Source: Taeniopygia guttata (taxonomy: Eukaryota; Chordata; Aves; Passeriformes; Estrildidae). Taken from it: a stretch of DNA of 64,000 nucleotides. The stretch lies in contig NC_133024.1 of the NCBI RefSeq assembly GCF_048771995.1, forward strand, positions 25,746,001 to 25,810,000. Direction: 5' to 3'. This document shows positions 25,201-34,931 of the stretch, one piece after another. A model generated the notes under the pieces. The model saw only the letters and a list, made by a program, of their open reading frames with translations. It was not told the DNA's origin and made no database searches. The position numbers and the translations under genes were made by a program. The first letter of the stretch is position 1, and every line of letters starts with the position of its first letter.

Positions 25201-27766
25201 TCTACATGCCCATAGAGGGTTGGTGTCAAACATTATCTGAGCTCCCAAAAAGCTGTGCCACATGTGCTCCCTGCATGCCTTGGAATCATCATGCTCCAGG
25301 GCTCTGGGGCGCCATGCAGGTACCCTGCTGATACATGTTGGGTGGGAGCAGCAGTGAAAGCGCCAGGCACATCATGGCCTTTCTCCCTTCCAACCCTCCA
25401 AACCCACCTCCCACTTCCCAGTTTCTGTTGCACAAGGTGCCCCCAAGCCAAGGGAAATGGCCACTTTCTGCCTGCCCAGCAGCAGAGCATCCTTCCTGGG
25501 CTGAAAAATCAGTGAAAATGGAACCCAACCCTTCTCTGTGAAGTGGCAACATGATTTGAGCCCAAGAGCACTTCCCCCTAGGTCTCTGCCTGGCCTCTAC
25601 AGTTCCTAGATAAGTTATAGAAATCTCCAGGTTGGGTAGGTTAATGAGCACTATTGTAATTGAGCAGCTGGTTTCTCTGTTACACAAAATAGTCTCTGTG
25701 GCTCTTTGTTTTCAGTCCTGCTTTTATCTACTGTTGTTATTTTGCTCAAGATCCTGTAGATTTTTATGCCTTCAGGACCTTAGGTAGTCATCTGACTCCA
25801 CTTTGGTTTTTGTTTTGTAATTTTTCGATAAAATCAGAGAGATAAAAGCCCAGCACAGCATAAAAAATTCAGCATAGCCCATTGATTGGAATAACTGGGA
25901 TGCAAAGCAGAGTGCTCGCAATGGGTGTCGTGCTCTGACCTATAAACCATAACCTTTTGTTCTCCAGATTAGACAGCAGGCATGGGAAAAACACATTTGA
26001 AGTCTGAACACATACTCTGCAAAATAATTAAGACCCTTCTTCAAACACTGCATAATATATTTCTCTATCAGCTCCTGCTGCAGGACATGGGGAAACAACA
26101 TTCTTCTCTTAACAAGAAGCATGGCACTTTTTATCAGCTCAGTCCAGTCAGCCCTAAAGTGTTTAACACAAATGCAGAAACACTGACATGAATATTTGGG
26201 GCAACGAGCAGAGCAGGTCTCTCACCCTCTGTGTGGGGCTCCACAGCCTCCTTGAAGGCTGAAGCCAAAGCACACAAACCAGAGCTCCCTGCCCTGGTGC
26301 TGCAGGGCCAATATCCCCAGAAGAAGCTGCTACCTCCCCTGACATTTCAACATCCCTGTGCTCCACAAGTGCTGGAGATGGTCCAGGGCCAGACCTTTCC
26401 TGAAAGGACCTGCTCAGCTCTAGGAGGTCATGACTAGGGACATGACACTCTGCAGACAGCAGAAGAGAGGGATGGATGCCAGGGGAATGGAGAGGAAGGG
26501 TAAACAAACAGTTTTGGAGGAGAGGTGCCAAGACAAGGTGAAGCAGGTGAGGTGCTGACGGGGTAGGGACACATGTGACATCCCAGAGAGGAGCTGCTGG
26601 CAGAGCAGCCTGTTCCCATGAGCAGCTCCAGGCAGACCCATGATCAGCCTGCAGCCACAGCCACAATGGTCAACAAGGCGTTAGGGGCTGCTAGGAGTGA
26701 GTCAAAGACGGACATGGCAGATGCAGTCATGGCCATGCCATGAACCAGGTGGATCCTGATCTGGAATGTTACAGGGACAAGGCTGCCCTGCTGCTGAAAG
26801 AGGATAGTGAGAGCTAGGAAGTGTCATGGATAGGCAGGGAAGAAGCACAGTGAAATCTTACTGTTTGAGGACAAGACTCCTCAGAGGTGAATGAGACCTG
26901 TAAGAGCACTGTGTAAAATAATGAGCATTACAGAAGGTGGTGAAGAAGCACACACATGTATCTCCAGGACTAGGAATAGGCTTAGTAACAATAACATCCT
27001 GAAAGTCCAGGGAGAAATATGATGATCCCACACAAGTACTTGAGACTCACCATGTCCTGGGGTAAGGCCTTGCCACTCCTGCGTGCTGCAGCAGCTCATG
27101 CACTCCAGTGGCCCTGGGGCAGCTGGCCCCCCACGACAGTGGTGAGGTGCTGATGAGATTCATGGTTGCAAGTCTCGTGTTCCTACGCTTGAGCCACAAA
27201 CCCACCCTATCAAACCATTTTCTCAATGCTCCCCCATACTCTGGCAAAAGGTGCAGGGAAAGCTCCTGCCAGCTGCCCTGCTGGGGATTGGAGAGGAGGG
27301 CATGGCCACAGCCTTGCTGCTCCAGGGTGCCCTGCGAGGAGTCCTGAGAACCAGCCCTGAATGGAGCCACTCTCCGGGGCTGCCGGGGAAGATGGTGGCC
27401 AGGGTTGCAACATCTGGGATGTTGCCAGCCAGATTTCATAGGCTGAGGGGGAAACACCCCCTGGCAGCCAGGATGGGAGGAGGGGTGCATGCTGAGGGTG
27501 GGAAAAGACCAACTCCCACCATGAAGAGGTCCTGACCAGGAATGATTTCCAAAGGAGGTGAAGAGGGAGAGAAATGCTTATTTATAGATGAAACACAGCA
27601 AAACACTTCATCCAAAGAAAGTTTTAAAAACACACCTTGGCACACAAAAGAGGGGCACAATAAAATGAAACAGAGCCCCAGCAAATTAGTGTAAGCAGAG
27701 AAAGGGTGTTTACAGCCAGCACTGGTGCATTCCAGGCACCCAACCTCTTACCTGAAGGCCCGTCAT
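4156..27766 (-). CDS. HGD: Homogentisate 1,2-dioxygenase, whole gene (14 coding exons)
   Basis: The enzyme opens the ring of homogentisate to maleylacetoacetate in tyrosine and phenylalanine breakdown, using Fe(II) and O2 in the cytosol. I rebuilt 14 exons: 27766-27752, 22591-22520, 19086-18998, 17328-17223, 15198-15139, 14654-14563, 13989-13955, 12811-12732, 12602-12503, 10163-10039, 9759-9655, 8519-8393, 5058-4877 and 4287-4156. They sum to 1320 bases, or 439 residues plus stop. Cumulative boundaries (15, 87, 176, 282, 342, 434, 469, 549, 649, 774, 879, 1006, 1188) equal the human cDNA exon junctions as I remember them. The catalytic His292 and iron ligands His335, Glu341 and His371 are all present. 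The only length difference from the human 445-residue protein is a C-terminal tail six residues shorter. No frameshift or stop was met, so the gene looks functional. The gene spans about 24 kb against about 54 kb in human. Confidence 0.96.
4288..4876 (-). other. HGD: HGD intron 13
   Basis: 589 bases between the GTAAGG donor of exon 13 and the CAACAG acceptor of exon 14. I see no repeat or gene inside. Confidence 0.8.
4877..5058 (-). CDS. HGD: HGD exon 13 (iron-ligand exon)
   Basis: Encodes [35 protein letters not shown] and ERVADGTM, the most conserved part of the enzyme. It carries two iron ligands, Glu341 (in CMSEF) and His371 (in TPHGPD). It starts with the last two bases of Arg336 and ends exactly after Met396, before GTAAGG. 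Confidence 0.97.
5059..8392 (-). other. HGD: HGD intron 12
   Basis: A 3.3-kb AT-rich intron. I see no recognisable repeat family, RNA gene or extra exon. The short frames in it have no family resemblance. Confidence 0.75.
8393..8519 (-). CDS. HGD: HGD exon 12
   Basis: Encodes [11 protein letters not shown], then [17 protein letters not shown], then TFRPPYYHR, closely matching human. It includes iron ligand His335 (PYYHR). The donor splits the Arg336 codon (C|GTACGT), and exon 13 supplies GG. Confidence 0.96.
8520..9654 (-). other. HGD: HGD intron 11
   Basis: 1.1 kb between the exon 11 donor and the exon 12 acceptor. I see nothing beyond ordinary intronic sequence. Confidence 0.75.
9655..9759 (-). 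CDS. HGD: HGD exon 11
   Basis: 35 codons encoding [17 protein letters not shown] and [13 protein letters not shown]. The His in FDHA is catalytic His292. Both boundaries are phase 0, with acceptor GCTAG and donor GTAAGT. Confidence 0.96.
10039..10163 (-). CDS. HGD: HGD exon 10
   Basis: Encodes [19 protein letters not shown] then [20 protein letters not shown], nearly identical to human. It opens with two bases of Gly251's codon and ends in phase 0 at CAG before GTGAGG. Confidence 0.96.
10164..12502 (-). other. HGD: HGD intron 9
   Basis: 2.3-kb intron. I recognise no repeat or RNA gene in it. Confidence 0.75.
12503..12602 (-). CDS. HGD: HGD exon 9
   Basis: Encodes [20 protein letters not shown] then [13 protein letters not shown] and the first base of a Gly codon. 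The human equivalent begins RGMRFS, so residue 184 reads Gln here. The acceptor TTCCAG keeps the frame from exon 8. An AG four bases further in would shift frame and was not chosen. Confidence 0.94.
12732..12811 (-). CDS. HGD: HGD exon 8
   Basis: Encodes [19 protein letters not shown] then NEICVIQ, matching human [26 protein letters not shown]. It opens with two bases of Val157's codon after a TTTCCACAG acceptor and ends in phase 0 before GTAAGG. Confidence 0.95.
12812..13954 (-). other. HGD: HGD intron 7
   Basis: 1.1-kb intron with no recognised element. Confidence 0.75.
13955..13989 (-). CDS. HGD: HGD exon 7 (35-nt small exon)
   Basis: A 35-base exon encoding [11 protein letters not shown], flanked by split codons on both sides. 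The human counterpart is [11 protein letters not shown] and has the same length. The acceptor is TTCTTTAG and the donor GTGAGT. Confidence 0.95.
14098..14176 (-). repeat. CR1-like LINE 3'-end fragment
   Basis: Contains TTGGAAGGGACCCACAAGG followed by ATCATCAAGTCCAGCTC, typical of the reverse complement of an avian CR1 subfamily 3' end. It is a short truncated copy in HGD intron 6. Confidence 0.75.
14563..14654 (-). CDS. HGD: HGD exon 6
   Basis: Encodes [19 protein letters not shown] then [11 protein letters not shown] and two bases of an Arg codon. Human has [31 protein letters not shown]. The loop after CGAG (EPRGR) is the most diverged stretch of the whole protein relative to human. The donor is GTCAGT. 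Confidence 0.94.
15139..15198 (-). CDS. HGD: HGD exon 5
   Basis: Twenty codons, [20 protein letters not shown], aligning with human [20 protein letters not shown]. Both ends are phase 0, with a CTAG acceptor and GTAAGT donor. Confidence 0.95.
15199..17222 (-). other. HGD: HGD intron 4
   Basis: 2.0-kb intron with a (GGTT)n/(GTTT)n microsatellite at 15709-15747. A 192-codon open frame on the minus strand at 16535-17113 lies inside but matches no family I know and is probably chance. Confidence 0.7.
15709..15747 (+). repeat. (GGTT)n/(GTTT)n microsatellite
   Basis: Four TTGG-type units run into GTTT units, a simple compound tetranucleotide repeat in HGD intron 4. Confidence 0.85.
17223..17328 (-). 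CDS. HGD: HGD exon 4
   Basis: Encodes [20 protein letters not shown] then [15 protein letters not shown], matching human [35 protein letters not shown]. It opens with the third base of Ser59's codon. The donor is GTAACC. Confidence 0.95.
17329..18997 (-). other. HGD: HGD intron 3
   Basis: 1.7-kb intron. I recognise no repeat or gene. An AT-rich palindromic stretch near 17460-17485 actually lies upstream of any splice signal and looks incidental. Confidence 0.7.
18998..19086 (-). CDS. HGD: HGD exon 3
   Basis: Encodes [20 protein letters not shown] then TCPRPTNKR, one change from human in the first 20 (G for N). It is GC-rich compared with its flanks. The donor AG|GTACC splits the Ser codon completed in exon 4. 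Confidence 0.96.
20538..20543. repeat. Target-site duplication, left copy
   Basis: CTAGGG immediately before the LTR, repeated at 21164-21169 immediately after it. Confidence 0.85.
20544..21163 (+). mobile_element. ERVK-type solo LTR (fossil retroviral LTR)
   Basis: A 620-bp solitary LTR in HGD intron 2, antisense to the gene. It starts TGTGGGAATC and ends GATTCCGACA, which are imperfect inverted termini (9 of 10 matching) with the canonical TG...CA ends. It is flanked by perfect 6-bp direct repeats (CTAGGG), the duplication length usual for class II (ERVK) elements. A TATAAT box near 20952 and AATAAA at 21050-21055 give plus orientation and an R/U5 layout. No primer-binding site or internal region follows, so it is a solo LTR left by recombination. 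From memory its sequence resembles LTRs common in songbird genomes. Intact ends and duplication suggest a fairly young insertion, probably within the passerine radiation. Confidence 0.88.
21164..21169. repeat. Target-site duplication, right copy
   Basis: CTAGGG directly after the LTR end, identical to the left flank at 20538-20543. Confidence 0.85.
21371..21755 (-). mobile_element. CR1 LINE, 5'-truncated
   Basis: Minus-strand CR1 whose 3' end lies at about 21371 (reverse complement reads ...CCAAACCATTCTAGGATTCTG). Its minus-strand frame at 21480-21737 includes [20 protein letters not shown] and [15 protein letters not shown], the hallmark C-terminus of CR1 ORF2 (reverse transcriptase protein). 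The 5' part of the element, including the catalytic RT core, is absent. It lies in HGD intron 2, in the same sense as the gene. Confidence 0.92.
22520..22591 (-). CDS. HGD: HGD exon 2
   Basis: 24 codons, [18 protein letters not shown] then ALPEGQ, matching human [24 protein letters not shown]. Phase 0 on both sides, acceptor TTTTACAG, donor GTACTG. The in-frame ATG just upstream (about 22607) is intronic, since it precedes the acceptor. Confidence 0.95.
22592..27751 (-). other. HGD: HGD intron 1
   Basis: The longest HGD intron (5.2 kb). It contains a locally GC- and CpG-richer stretch at about 24360-24900 and an A-run near 24989-24999. I recognise no repeat family or extra exon. Confidence 0.7.
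24360..24900. promoter_or_regulatory. GC/CpG-enriched patch in HGD intron 1
   Basis: CpG dinucleotides are clearly denser here than in the surrounding intron. The patch could be an intronic regulatory element or alternative promoter. The sequence shows only composition, and no core promoter motif is obvious. Confidence 0.25.
27752..27766 (-). CDS. HGD: HGD exon 1 coding part (start codon)
   Basis: Fifteen coding bases, ATG ACG GGC CTT CAG, encode MTGLQ and stop at a consensus GTAAGAG donor. The human first exon also codes for exactly five residues (MAELK) before the same junction, so length and phase agree. A purine lies at -3 of the ATG. The leader just upstream has no other ATG for at least 80 bases. 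This is the weakest HGD exon because only five residues support it, but donor, phase and length all fit. Confidence 0.8.
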
Positions 27767-27900
27767 CCTCCTCCTGGTTATCCTCCTCTTGGAGCAGACA
27801 CAAACCCTGAGCAGGTATCTGGCCAAAGCAGCCTGGCAAGCAAAGGCTGCTTACTGATCAACTAAGCTGGGCTGGAGGCAGGCTGACAGTGCTGGGAGTC
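27767..27900 (-). promoter_or_regulatory. HGD: HGD 5' leader and promoter-proximal region
   Basis: Inferred from its position just upstream of the start codon. No TATA box or CpG island is evident. The transcription start cannot be placed from the sequence alone. Confidence 0.35.
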
Positions 27901-29849
27901 AGAAAGTCCAAGGGAATTTTCAACCTGTTTGCTCAGCCCAGTCTGTGTTTAACCAAACGCCCTTCTCTACAGAACCAACCCCAGGACTGATCTGAACAAA
28001 CAGGGGGTGAGGGGGACTGCGTTTCCTCATCACCCTCGTTCCCCCTTAGATGTTAAAAAAGAGGTTACAGGTCCCACACATGGGGAAGGGAAAAGGACAA
28101 GGTATTTAGAACCAAGAAAAGCCACTTTACAACTGTTTTATAAGTATCTTTTGTAAATTGTACCTCTGGCAATTTTCAGACACAACCCTCTGAATGTGTA
28201 ACAAATACTCGTTCATTAATTCTTCTGTGCTGTGTTACATTGGAGATAGAAGAGATCTCATCTTCATCGTGGTGAAGGCAGTGATATTTGTGAAACACTG
28301 TGTGGCAACATTACACAGCATTTTGGGGCCAAAAGCAGGGGAGGATTTTGTATTCCTGTGATTAGAGCTAGTAAGGGGAACTTACAAATTCTGAAATATT
28401 AATATTCTTCAAGAAAGCTGTTGCTGGGGAAGAAGAAGTGGCAGCAAGCATTTAGCTACAGAATACTAATGAATGCAGCTCTGCACTCCAGAAGTTGCAG
28501 GGGAAAAAAACACAATTGATTTTATTTGATTTTATTTTTGCTTTGAATTCTCAACCCCCCTTTTAAAAAAGATGAAAAGAAAAAGCAGCATTTTTTCAAT
28601 TTCCATCATCTGCTCTGCTTATATGCCCTGCCAGGAGGAAATTTCTAGGAGGCACCCATGAAATTTGAATGTGATCCTGAATTAATGTCTATTTCTCTCC
28701 TAGAGCATGCTGGAAGCCTTTCCTCCTCAAAGCGGTTATCAGCGCCTGTGACCCCCCCAGCAGTCACTGAGCTTGGGCTGCAAGAGGGGCAGGTCTTAAA
28801 TCACCTTTGCTTCTCTGAAAACTGGTAGCTCCTCACACCAGTCTGATTAATACGTTTGAGCCATTGAGAGCTGCCACTTTTATGAGCTGGTAAAATAGGC
28901 TGGCTGCCCTGAGGGAGAAGATGGGCTGTATGAAGAGAGAGTGGTTCTGGATGGAGAAGAGGGAGAGAGACTTTTCCTTGACTCTAGAAGAATACAGACT
29001 CCAAGTTATACATCTTCTTCAGGTCTCTGTTTCTGCACACCAGGAAAGCTCTCTCCATACCCTGGTCTCTCCTAGCTTTGCCATAAAAAAATTGCTCCAG
29101 CAGGGAGGAATTCTCCAGGACAAGGCAGAGATTGTGAATATGTTAGCTCACCCTGAGCAGTGATTCATCAATTCCAAAGAAATGAAATACCTGGCACTTG
29201 TCACCTACCCTTGAGACTCCTTTTCTACTGGACAAGATTTAAGAGTAAAAAGTTCACCTCGCTTATTTTCTGACAGTGAAGAATTACACATTTGACTACA
29301 GTTTAGCAAACTGCAGTTGCAGAGTTTCAGGGGCTTCCAAGATCCTCTTTTACTGAGACACACAGCAGGAGAGAGAACATCACATTTTAGCTAACATTTC
29401 CCTTTGAGAGCCTACATTTCACCTTGCTCACATCTCCTTACGGGCTCCATCCTCTTGTTTTCTTCTCATGGGAAAGATAAAAATAAAGGTGTTGCTTTTT
29501 AATTATCTGTAGGCCTATTTCCTGGTTGTTTTTGTTTCCTAAAAACAGACAAGGTGTTGTCGCTTTACTCACTTGATGGCCATGTAATATTTTAAAGCTG
29601 ATTAGGCTGCCTAACCCTGCCATTCCATTCCACAGAAAACATTTAGTAAGATTCTGTTCAAATGCCTCTTTATTTATTAATCCCCAAATTATATGAAATA
29701 TGGGAAAAAAAATCTTAACACACATTGTCTTTCTGTCCTAGCCCTCCTGAATGGTAATTCAAGAGGGAAATCATAAATCCAGGCTGATCCCTCCAAATCA
29801 TCTTCATGCTCTTCATGTGTGTGAAAATGTTTTCCAGGATTAGTTGCCT

Positions 29850-29938
29850 TGAAGCATCCCTTCTGAGGGATGGAGGTGAGGCTGACTGATCTGTAGCTCT
29901 GTGGACTTCCCTTCTTGCATATAAATGTGAATATTAAG
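29850..29938 (-). repeat. CR1 LINE reverse-transcriptase fragment
   Basis: One minus-strand frame reads CKKGSPQSYRSVSLTS, matching the conserved LINE reverse transcriptase segment usually of the form KKGDPSNYRPVSLTS. It is a short, old piece from the middle of ORF2, opposite in orientation to the CR1 piece that abuts it. Confidence 0.75.
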
Positions 29939-29940
29939 TG

Positions 29941-30090
29941 GTGGTCAAACACTGGAATAGGTTGTACAGAGAGGTTGTGCATTCTCCACCAGTGAAGACA
30001 TTCAAAACCCATCTGGATATGGTCCTGGGCAACCTGCTCCAGCTGACCCTGCTTAAGCAGGGGATTGGATGAGATATTTAGCCTAAACAA
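29941..30090 (+). repeat. CR1 LINE 3'-part fragment
   Basis: Plus-strand similarity to the end of CR1 ORF2 and 3' region: ACTGGAATAGGTTGTACAGA, then GAGGTTGTGCA, CAACCTGCTCCAGCTGACC and AAGCAGGGGATTGGATGAG. It is 5'-truncated and lacks a clear terminal microsatellite. Confidence 0.8.
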
Positions 30091-33000
30091 CTTTTCTTAG
30101 TTGCAGTATAAATCTTGACTATAAATCTTATCTAACATGAAGTATAGATGTACTTCATTAATATTTTAGCAACTGTATTCATTGTCATGTAAATATGAAA
30201 CACAGAAACACAATTAATTGTTATTGCATAAATGTCCTAGGGTGACTTCCTCCCAAATCTGCCCTAAACCAGGACAATAAAAATAGGGCATAAACACAAT
30301 GAATTAAGCCAGGAAGAATGAGCATTAAAGTATTCAGTGTTTTCTCAGCTACCTTTCTGGGTTCATGACATTATCCAGTGCATACCTTTACTCCGAGGAG
30401 ATGCCAGCTGAAAGACATAACAAGACCCAAAAGAAATACGTTAAAAAAGCAAAAAACATCAACACCATTGTATTTGCTACATGATGCATGTACAACTGAA
30501 TGGTACCTGCATACCAGCAGCTTATTACCTGTGAACTGTTCTCAGAGGCATCTGAAAAGGTGTTCAAAGAGCTCATCTACTTCAGAGAGGCAGCATGGAA
30601 ATACCAAAGGGCTTGCTTGAAAATTTAGCAGCTAGTGTTCAACATTCTGGTGATGAATGAACAATGAAGAGGAGAATGGAAAATATTTCTTTTCAATGAG
30701 AAGTTGAAGCAGCTTGTATTTGATTCAACAGAAAAAGGTGACTAAAAAAATTTGAATTCACAGCATACGCATTAAAAGGCATTTTGTTACCTGCTGATTC
30801 AGATAGTAGGGCCATAATATGAACTATTATTGGATCACAGTTCACCACTGCTTCCTGCAGCAAGGCATTGTCAGGTCCCAAGACCTTCTCTCCTGTGAGC
30901 AACAGATGTCATGGGTGACTGAGGCAGATCCTTTCTGATGTATTTGTGCCCCTCCTGTTGCAACAACCTGTTGCTTTTCACACTGAGACACCCTGCTTCC
31001 AAAAGGACCAACTTCTCCTCCTATCTTCATCAGCTAAAAAGCATCTGTGATGTAAGTATTAATAAATATCCTCATTCACTCCTGTCTCTTTGATCCCAAC
31101 TTCCCCAACTTGCATCTGTTCTTTGCTTCTTAACCCTTTACACACTGCTAAATGGGACAGGAGCCCTCAGAGCAGTTGTCTTTGTTTATCTAAGAGTTAC
31201 TACTTAGTACCAGACGAATTAATCTCTTTTTTGAACCTTTCATCACATACAGCAAAATAAAGCAATAATGCTTATACTTTTTTTTAATCACTGCCAACAG
31301 CATTGTGTTAAAAAAGGCTCTTTTTAATAACATGTACTTTCCTGTAGAGTGGATCTTATGAAATATGTCCTTGTCATTTTTCTGGGACTGTTCAGCAGGA
31401 GATGCCAGACAGGTTAATTATTATCATTTATTTGTGCAGGAAAGATCATAAAAGTGGTCTGTAGCAGAAAGCACACACTCCTTGTTGCCAAAAAGCAGAT
31501 GCTGCATGAATAGAAGTTGGAGAAGCCACCTGCTCACGTTGCTGTGATGTTTCTGCCTGCAAGCTAGAACCACCACTCTTAGAAGACAGCAGAAATTTAG
31601 TCACATTGCTTTGGTCTGTCCTTCCTCACTCTGGTGCTAATTTTGGACAGCCACTGAATTTGTGATCTGACCTTTTAGTCAGCAAGGGTAGGACAGTCCA
31701 TCAAACCCACAGCAGAAAAAGCCTCAGGAAAAGCAGATAGTATCAGACAGAAAGATAGAAGCTCTGACCATAGCTGTAGCCTTCACAGCTACTGGGCATT
31801 CTTGTCCTTTAAACAATCTTTAACCCAAAGCCAGCAGTGAATTTCCACTGTGTAAACATTAACTTTCAGGTCAAAGGGAACATAGATGTGCATTGGTTAA
31901 TCACCCACTATTTCACTTCATGCTCCTCCTATTCAAAAATATGATTGAATTTTAAGTTGTTTTGCTCACACAGTCCAGACTTCATTTTGACCTAGTCAAG
32001 AAAGAGCATGTCTTTTTACTTATGAGCTTGTCTTGTGTTCAACATCTTTTTAAGAGAAGTCCATTGTGGTATGCTAAGAATAAACGTCCCTGTGCAATTC
32101 CAGAGGGTATGGAACCAGCATTTCTGTGCACTGGTAAGGCCAAGGGACACAACAAGCTCTACCTCGGTGATACAATGCCAAAATAGGAAAAAGAAGACAC
32201 ATTTCTGTATTTAATGGTATTTGCAGCAGGTTTTGGCTAAACAGCTGAACTGCCAAAGTTAGAATTCACAGTCTCTTTGCTGCCACAGAGAGCTCTGAAC
32301 ATCTAAACCACCTTCCTTACAAGTATGCTGAAGACTTGTCCTCAAAGCTGTGCTAAAGCATGCCTGTCCCAAAGCAACTAATGCTACTCTGAAAAACCCT
32401 CAACATTGACAAATCTGCTTTTTTTCCCCCAATTACTGTTTCAGGCATCATCACTCTCACTGTTAGGGAGCTACATCTTATTTCAAGATCCATTTAGAAT
32501 CAGGTCCTGAGTACTGCTGTTCATTGCAGCTTTGCCTGCATTAACTGGAAATCCCTTATGCTGCTCACATGGCCACTGTTAGTGAGAGAGACTCTTCTTA
32601 ATTTCTCCTTTGCATCCTAATGTACCATAAAGAAATATATTTTCCACACTTCCTGATCAGATGTCAAAATAAAACAGTAGCACAAGTGGATAATAAATAA
32701 TAAGAATAATACTTTTGGCCCTCACAGGTCCTCACTAGATGTGAGAGCTTTGCCATTGCTACTTGAAATTAAAGATTGGAACTGCTTTTATTTTTCTTCC
32801 CCTCTTCCACCTGAAAACTATGTGATTTTTTTTTCCTAAAATCCCTGTGTGTCTGAGGACTAAAACGGAGTGCTGCAGCAAAGCATACCCTAAGGAAGCT
32901 TTACCTCTGCACACTTCCTGGTAACTTGCCAGCCAGTGACAGGTTCATCAATAATGATAATGGCTTTCTGTCGAAGCAAACTAGTGCACTAAGCAACACA

Positions 33001-33714
33001 CTTGCTCAACCCTACAAAGGAATCAAAGTAACCAGCATCCTCATAAGGATAGTAAGAAAGAAACATGAATTCTAACAAGAGGAACTGACTAACAAAAGAA
33101 ATTAGAAGGATTAAGCTCACTTTGCTGAAAAGCAGAAGCAGGTTTTCAATCAGTGAAAACTGTCACCTTGTTATCCACTGAGAAATGAGAGTCCAAACCC
33201 GACTTCACCATAGCTGACTGATACCGACTGCAGGCTACGACACACCAGTTCATCTGTCATTTGTGACAAATGGAGCATATAGCAGCTGCCCCTGCAAATA
33301 TAATCAATAATGAAAATTTGTATTAAGGTTGCACCTAAAATGCCATTGCTGGGTAGGTTTCACATGCTTAAAAAGTAAGTGGCATCCTTACTAAATTTTC
33401 CTTGTTAAGGACATACTCATATTCATTCTGATTATCCTCCCAGTCATCAAAGTGGTCGTAGATCAACCAGAAAGCTCTGCCAAGCCCCTTGGGAACAGGG
33501 GAGGCTCATGGTTTATTTGTTTTACATTTCACCTGCATGTGCATGAGAGGTCCAACGTGTCTCACATGTACCTGCACGAGCCACCTTCACTGACACCTCG
33601 AGAACACAGCACCTGGGCACATATTTCTGCCTAGAAAATAACACAGAGATATTGTGTAGCTTGAATTTAAAGGGACTGGGTAACAATGTTTTGATGTGAA
33701 ATGTGTGTGCATGT

Positions 33715-34045
33715 AGTACAAACCAGAGACAGAGAGGACCAGAGATGAAGGGAAACAGAGAAACAAAATTTCAGTGGTACAAGAGAGACAAAGCATGGCA
33801 CAGAGAAACAGAGAGGAAAATGGGAAAAAAGGGGAAACCAGAGAGGTGAGCAGGAAGCACAAAGAGGAGTCTTTGTGACTTCTAGTGATACAGAGGGGTC
33901 AGACAAATGGGGCAAATGGGGAGAGAAAGAGTGATAGTATTTGTGAAAAAGGGAGCTGGAGGAACAGGGAATGAGGTATAGGTAGACAGAGGCAAGACAG
34001 ACAGAAGGGTCACAGGGCATGGAAGAGGTGTGTGTGTACAGATAA
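33715..34045 (+). repeat. Degenerate purine-rich tract (GAGACA-like units)
   Basis: Over about 330 bases the plus strand is mostly A and G, with recurring AGAGACA, ACAGAGA and GGGAAA words. The complementary strand yields long open frames rich in Ser, Leu, Phe and Cys. These are a by-product of composition. It looks like an old, decayed purine microsatellite. Confidence 0.7.
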
Positions 34046-34931
34046 AAGGAAGGTAAAACACATAAAACAAGTGTGATATAGAAAAGTTGTCTGGTGTCAC
34101 ATGCCTAAGCTTGCAAGCGAACCATTTTTGGACAGCTGAAACAGGTAAGGTGGAAGAGCGACATAACTAACTCCAGCTGCTCTCATACTCCTGGTTCTGA
34201 CAAGAAGCTGGAATTTCCTGCAAAAATAAATGTAACATCACCTACATGCACAACTCCATTATGCATTACCTTGTCCTAAGAAGATAAAAATATACCTCAT
34301 TGTGGTTACCTGCTGAGATCTAAACAAACAAGATACTGATTCTGGATTAGAGGCCTACTTTAAAACATGCAGACAGGTGAGCTGCAGCCAGGGGTTTGGC
34401 CACTCTAAAGATGCCACAGGGTGAAGGAGGAAACAGCACTACAGCTTGCTTGGTCTGCAGCCCCTTAGGAACCTGAGGGAGCCCAGATCTGGTTACCCTA
34501 AGACTGCACCTGACCTTGAGAAAACAATTCCAGCTTTCATTGTCAAAGGATCAGAGACAGACACTAGTGCTGTCACTAGCTGCACAGTTCAGACATGTGT
34601 TCTTTATTATGAATATTTTGGTACCTTGTTTCTTCTGGTTGTAAACTAACAAACTATTTCACACAAGCACCTGAAAACTTAACTGCACTCACGTTTACAA
34701 CTGCTCCCAGACCTTTCTGGAAATGGCCTAAGGAAAAGCAAAGCATCCGTCTTTTTAATAAGTTTGATTGGTGCCCGCAGCTGTCACTTTTGTGCCTGAT
34801 TAGTGGCAGTAGGCAGGTTTCCATCTATTGCCAAGCAGCTGCCAGAAGAGCTGCAGGCAGAGGTAATCCAGAGACTGCAGAACTCTGCTCCCTGCCAATT
34901 TCACACCGGCTTTTTACTTTCTTCTATCCCC

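Larger units (their letters stand above)
27901..34930. other. Intergenic region between HGD and RABL3
   Basis: About 7 kb upstream of HGD and downstream of RABL3. It contains two CR1 fragments around 29850-30090 and a degenerate purine-rich tract at 33715-34045. No exon with recognisable protein homology was found on either strand. The RABL3 3' UTR may extend into its right end. Confidence 0.7.

Noticed and set aside
33587-34100. Long Ser/Leu/Phe/Cys-rich frames on the minus strand, resembling membrane proteins
   Set aside because: They are translations of the degenerate purine tract's complement; the hydrophobicity is a composition artefact.
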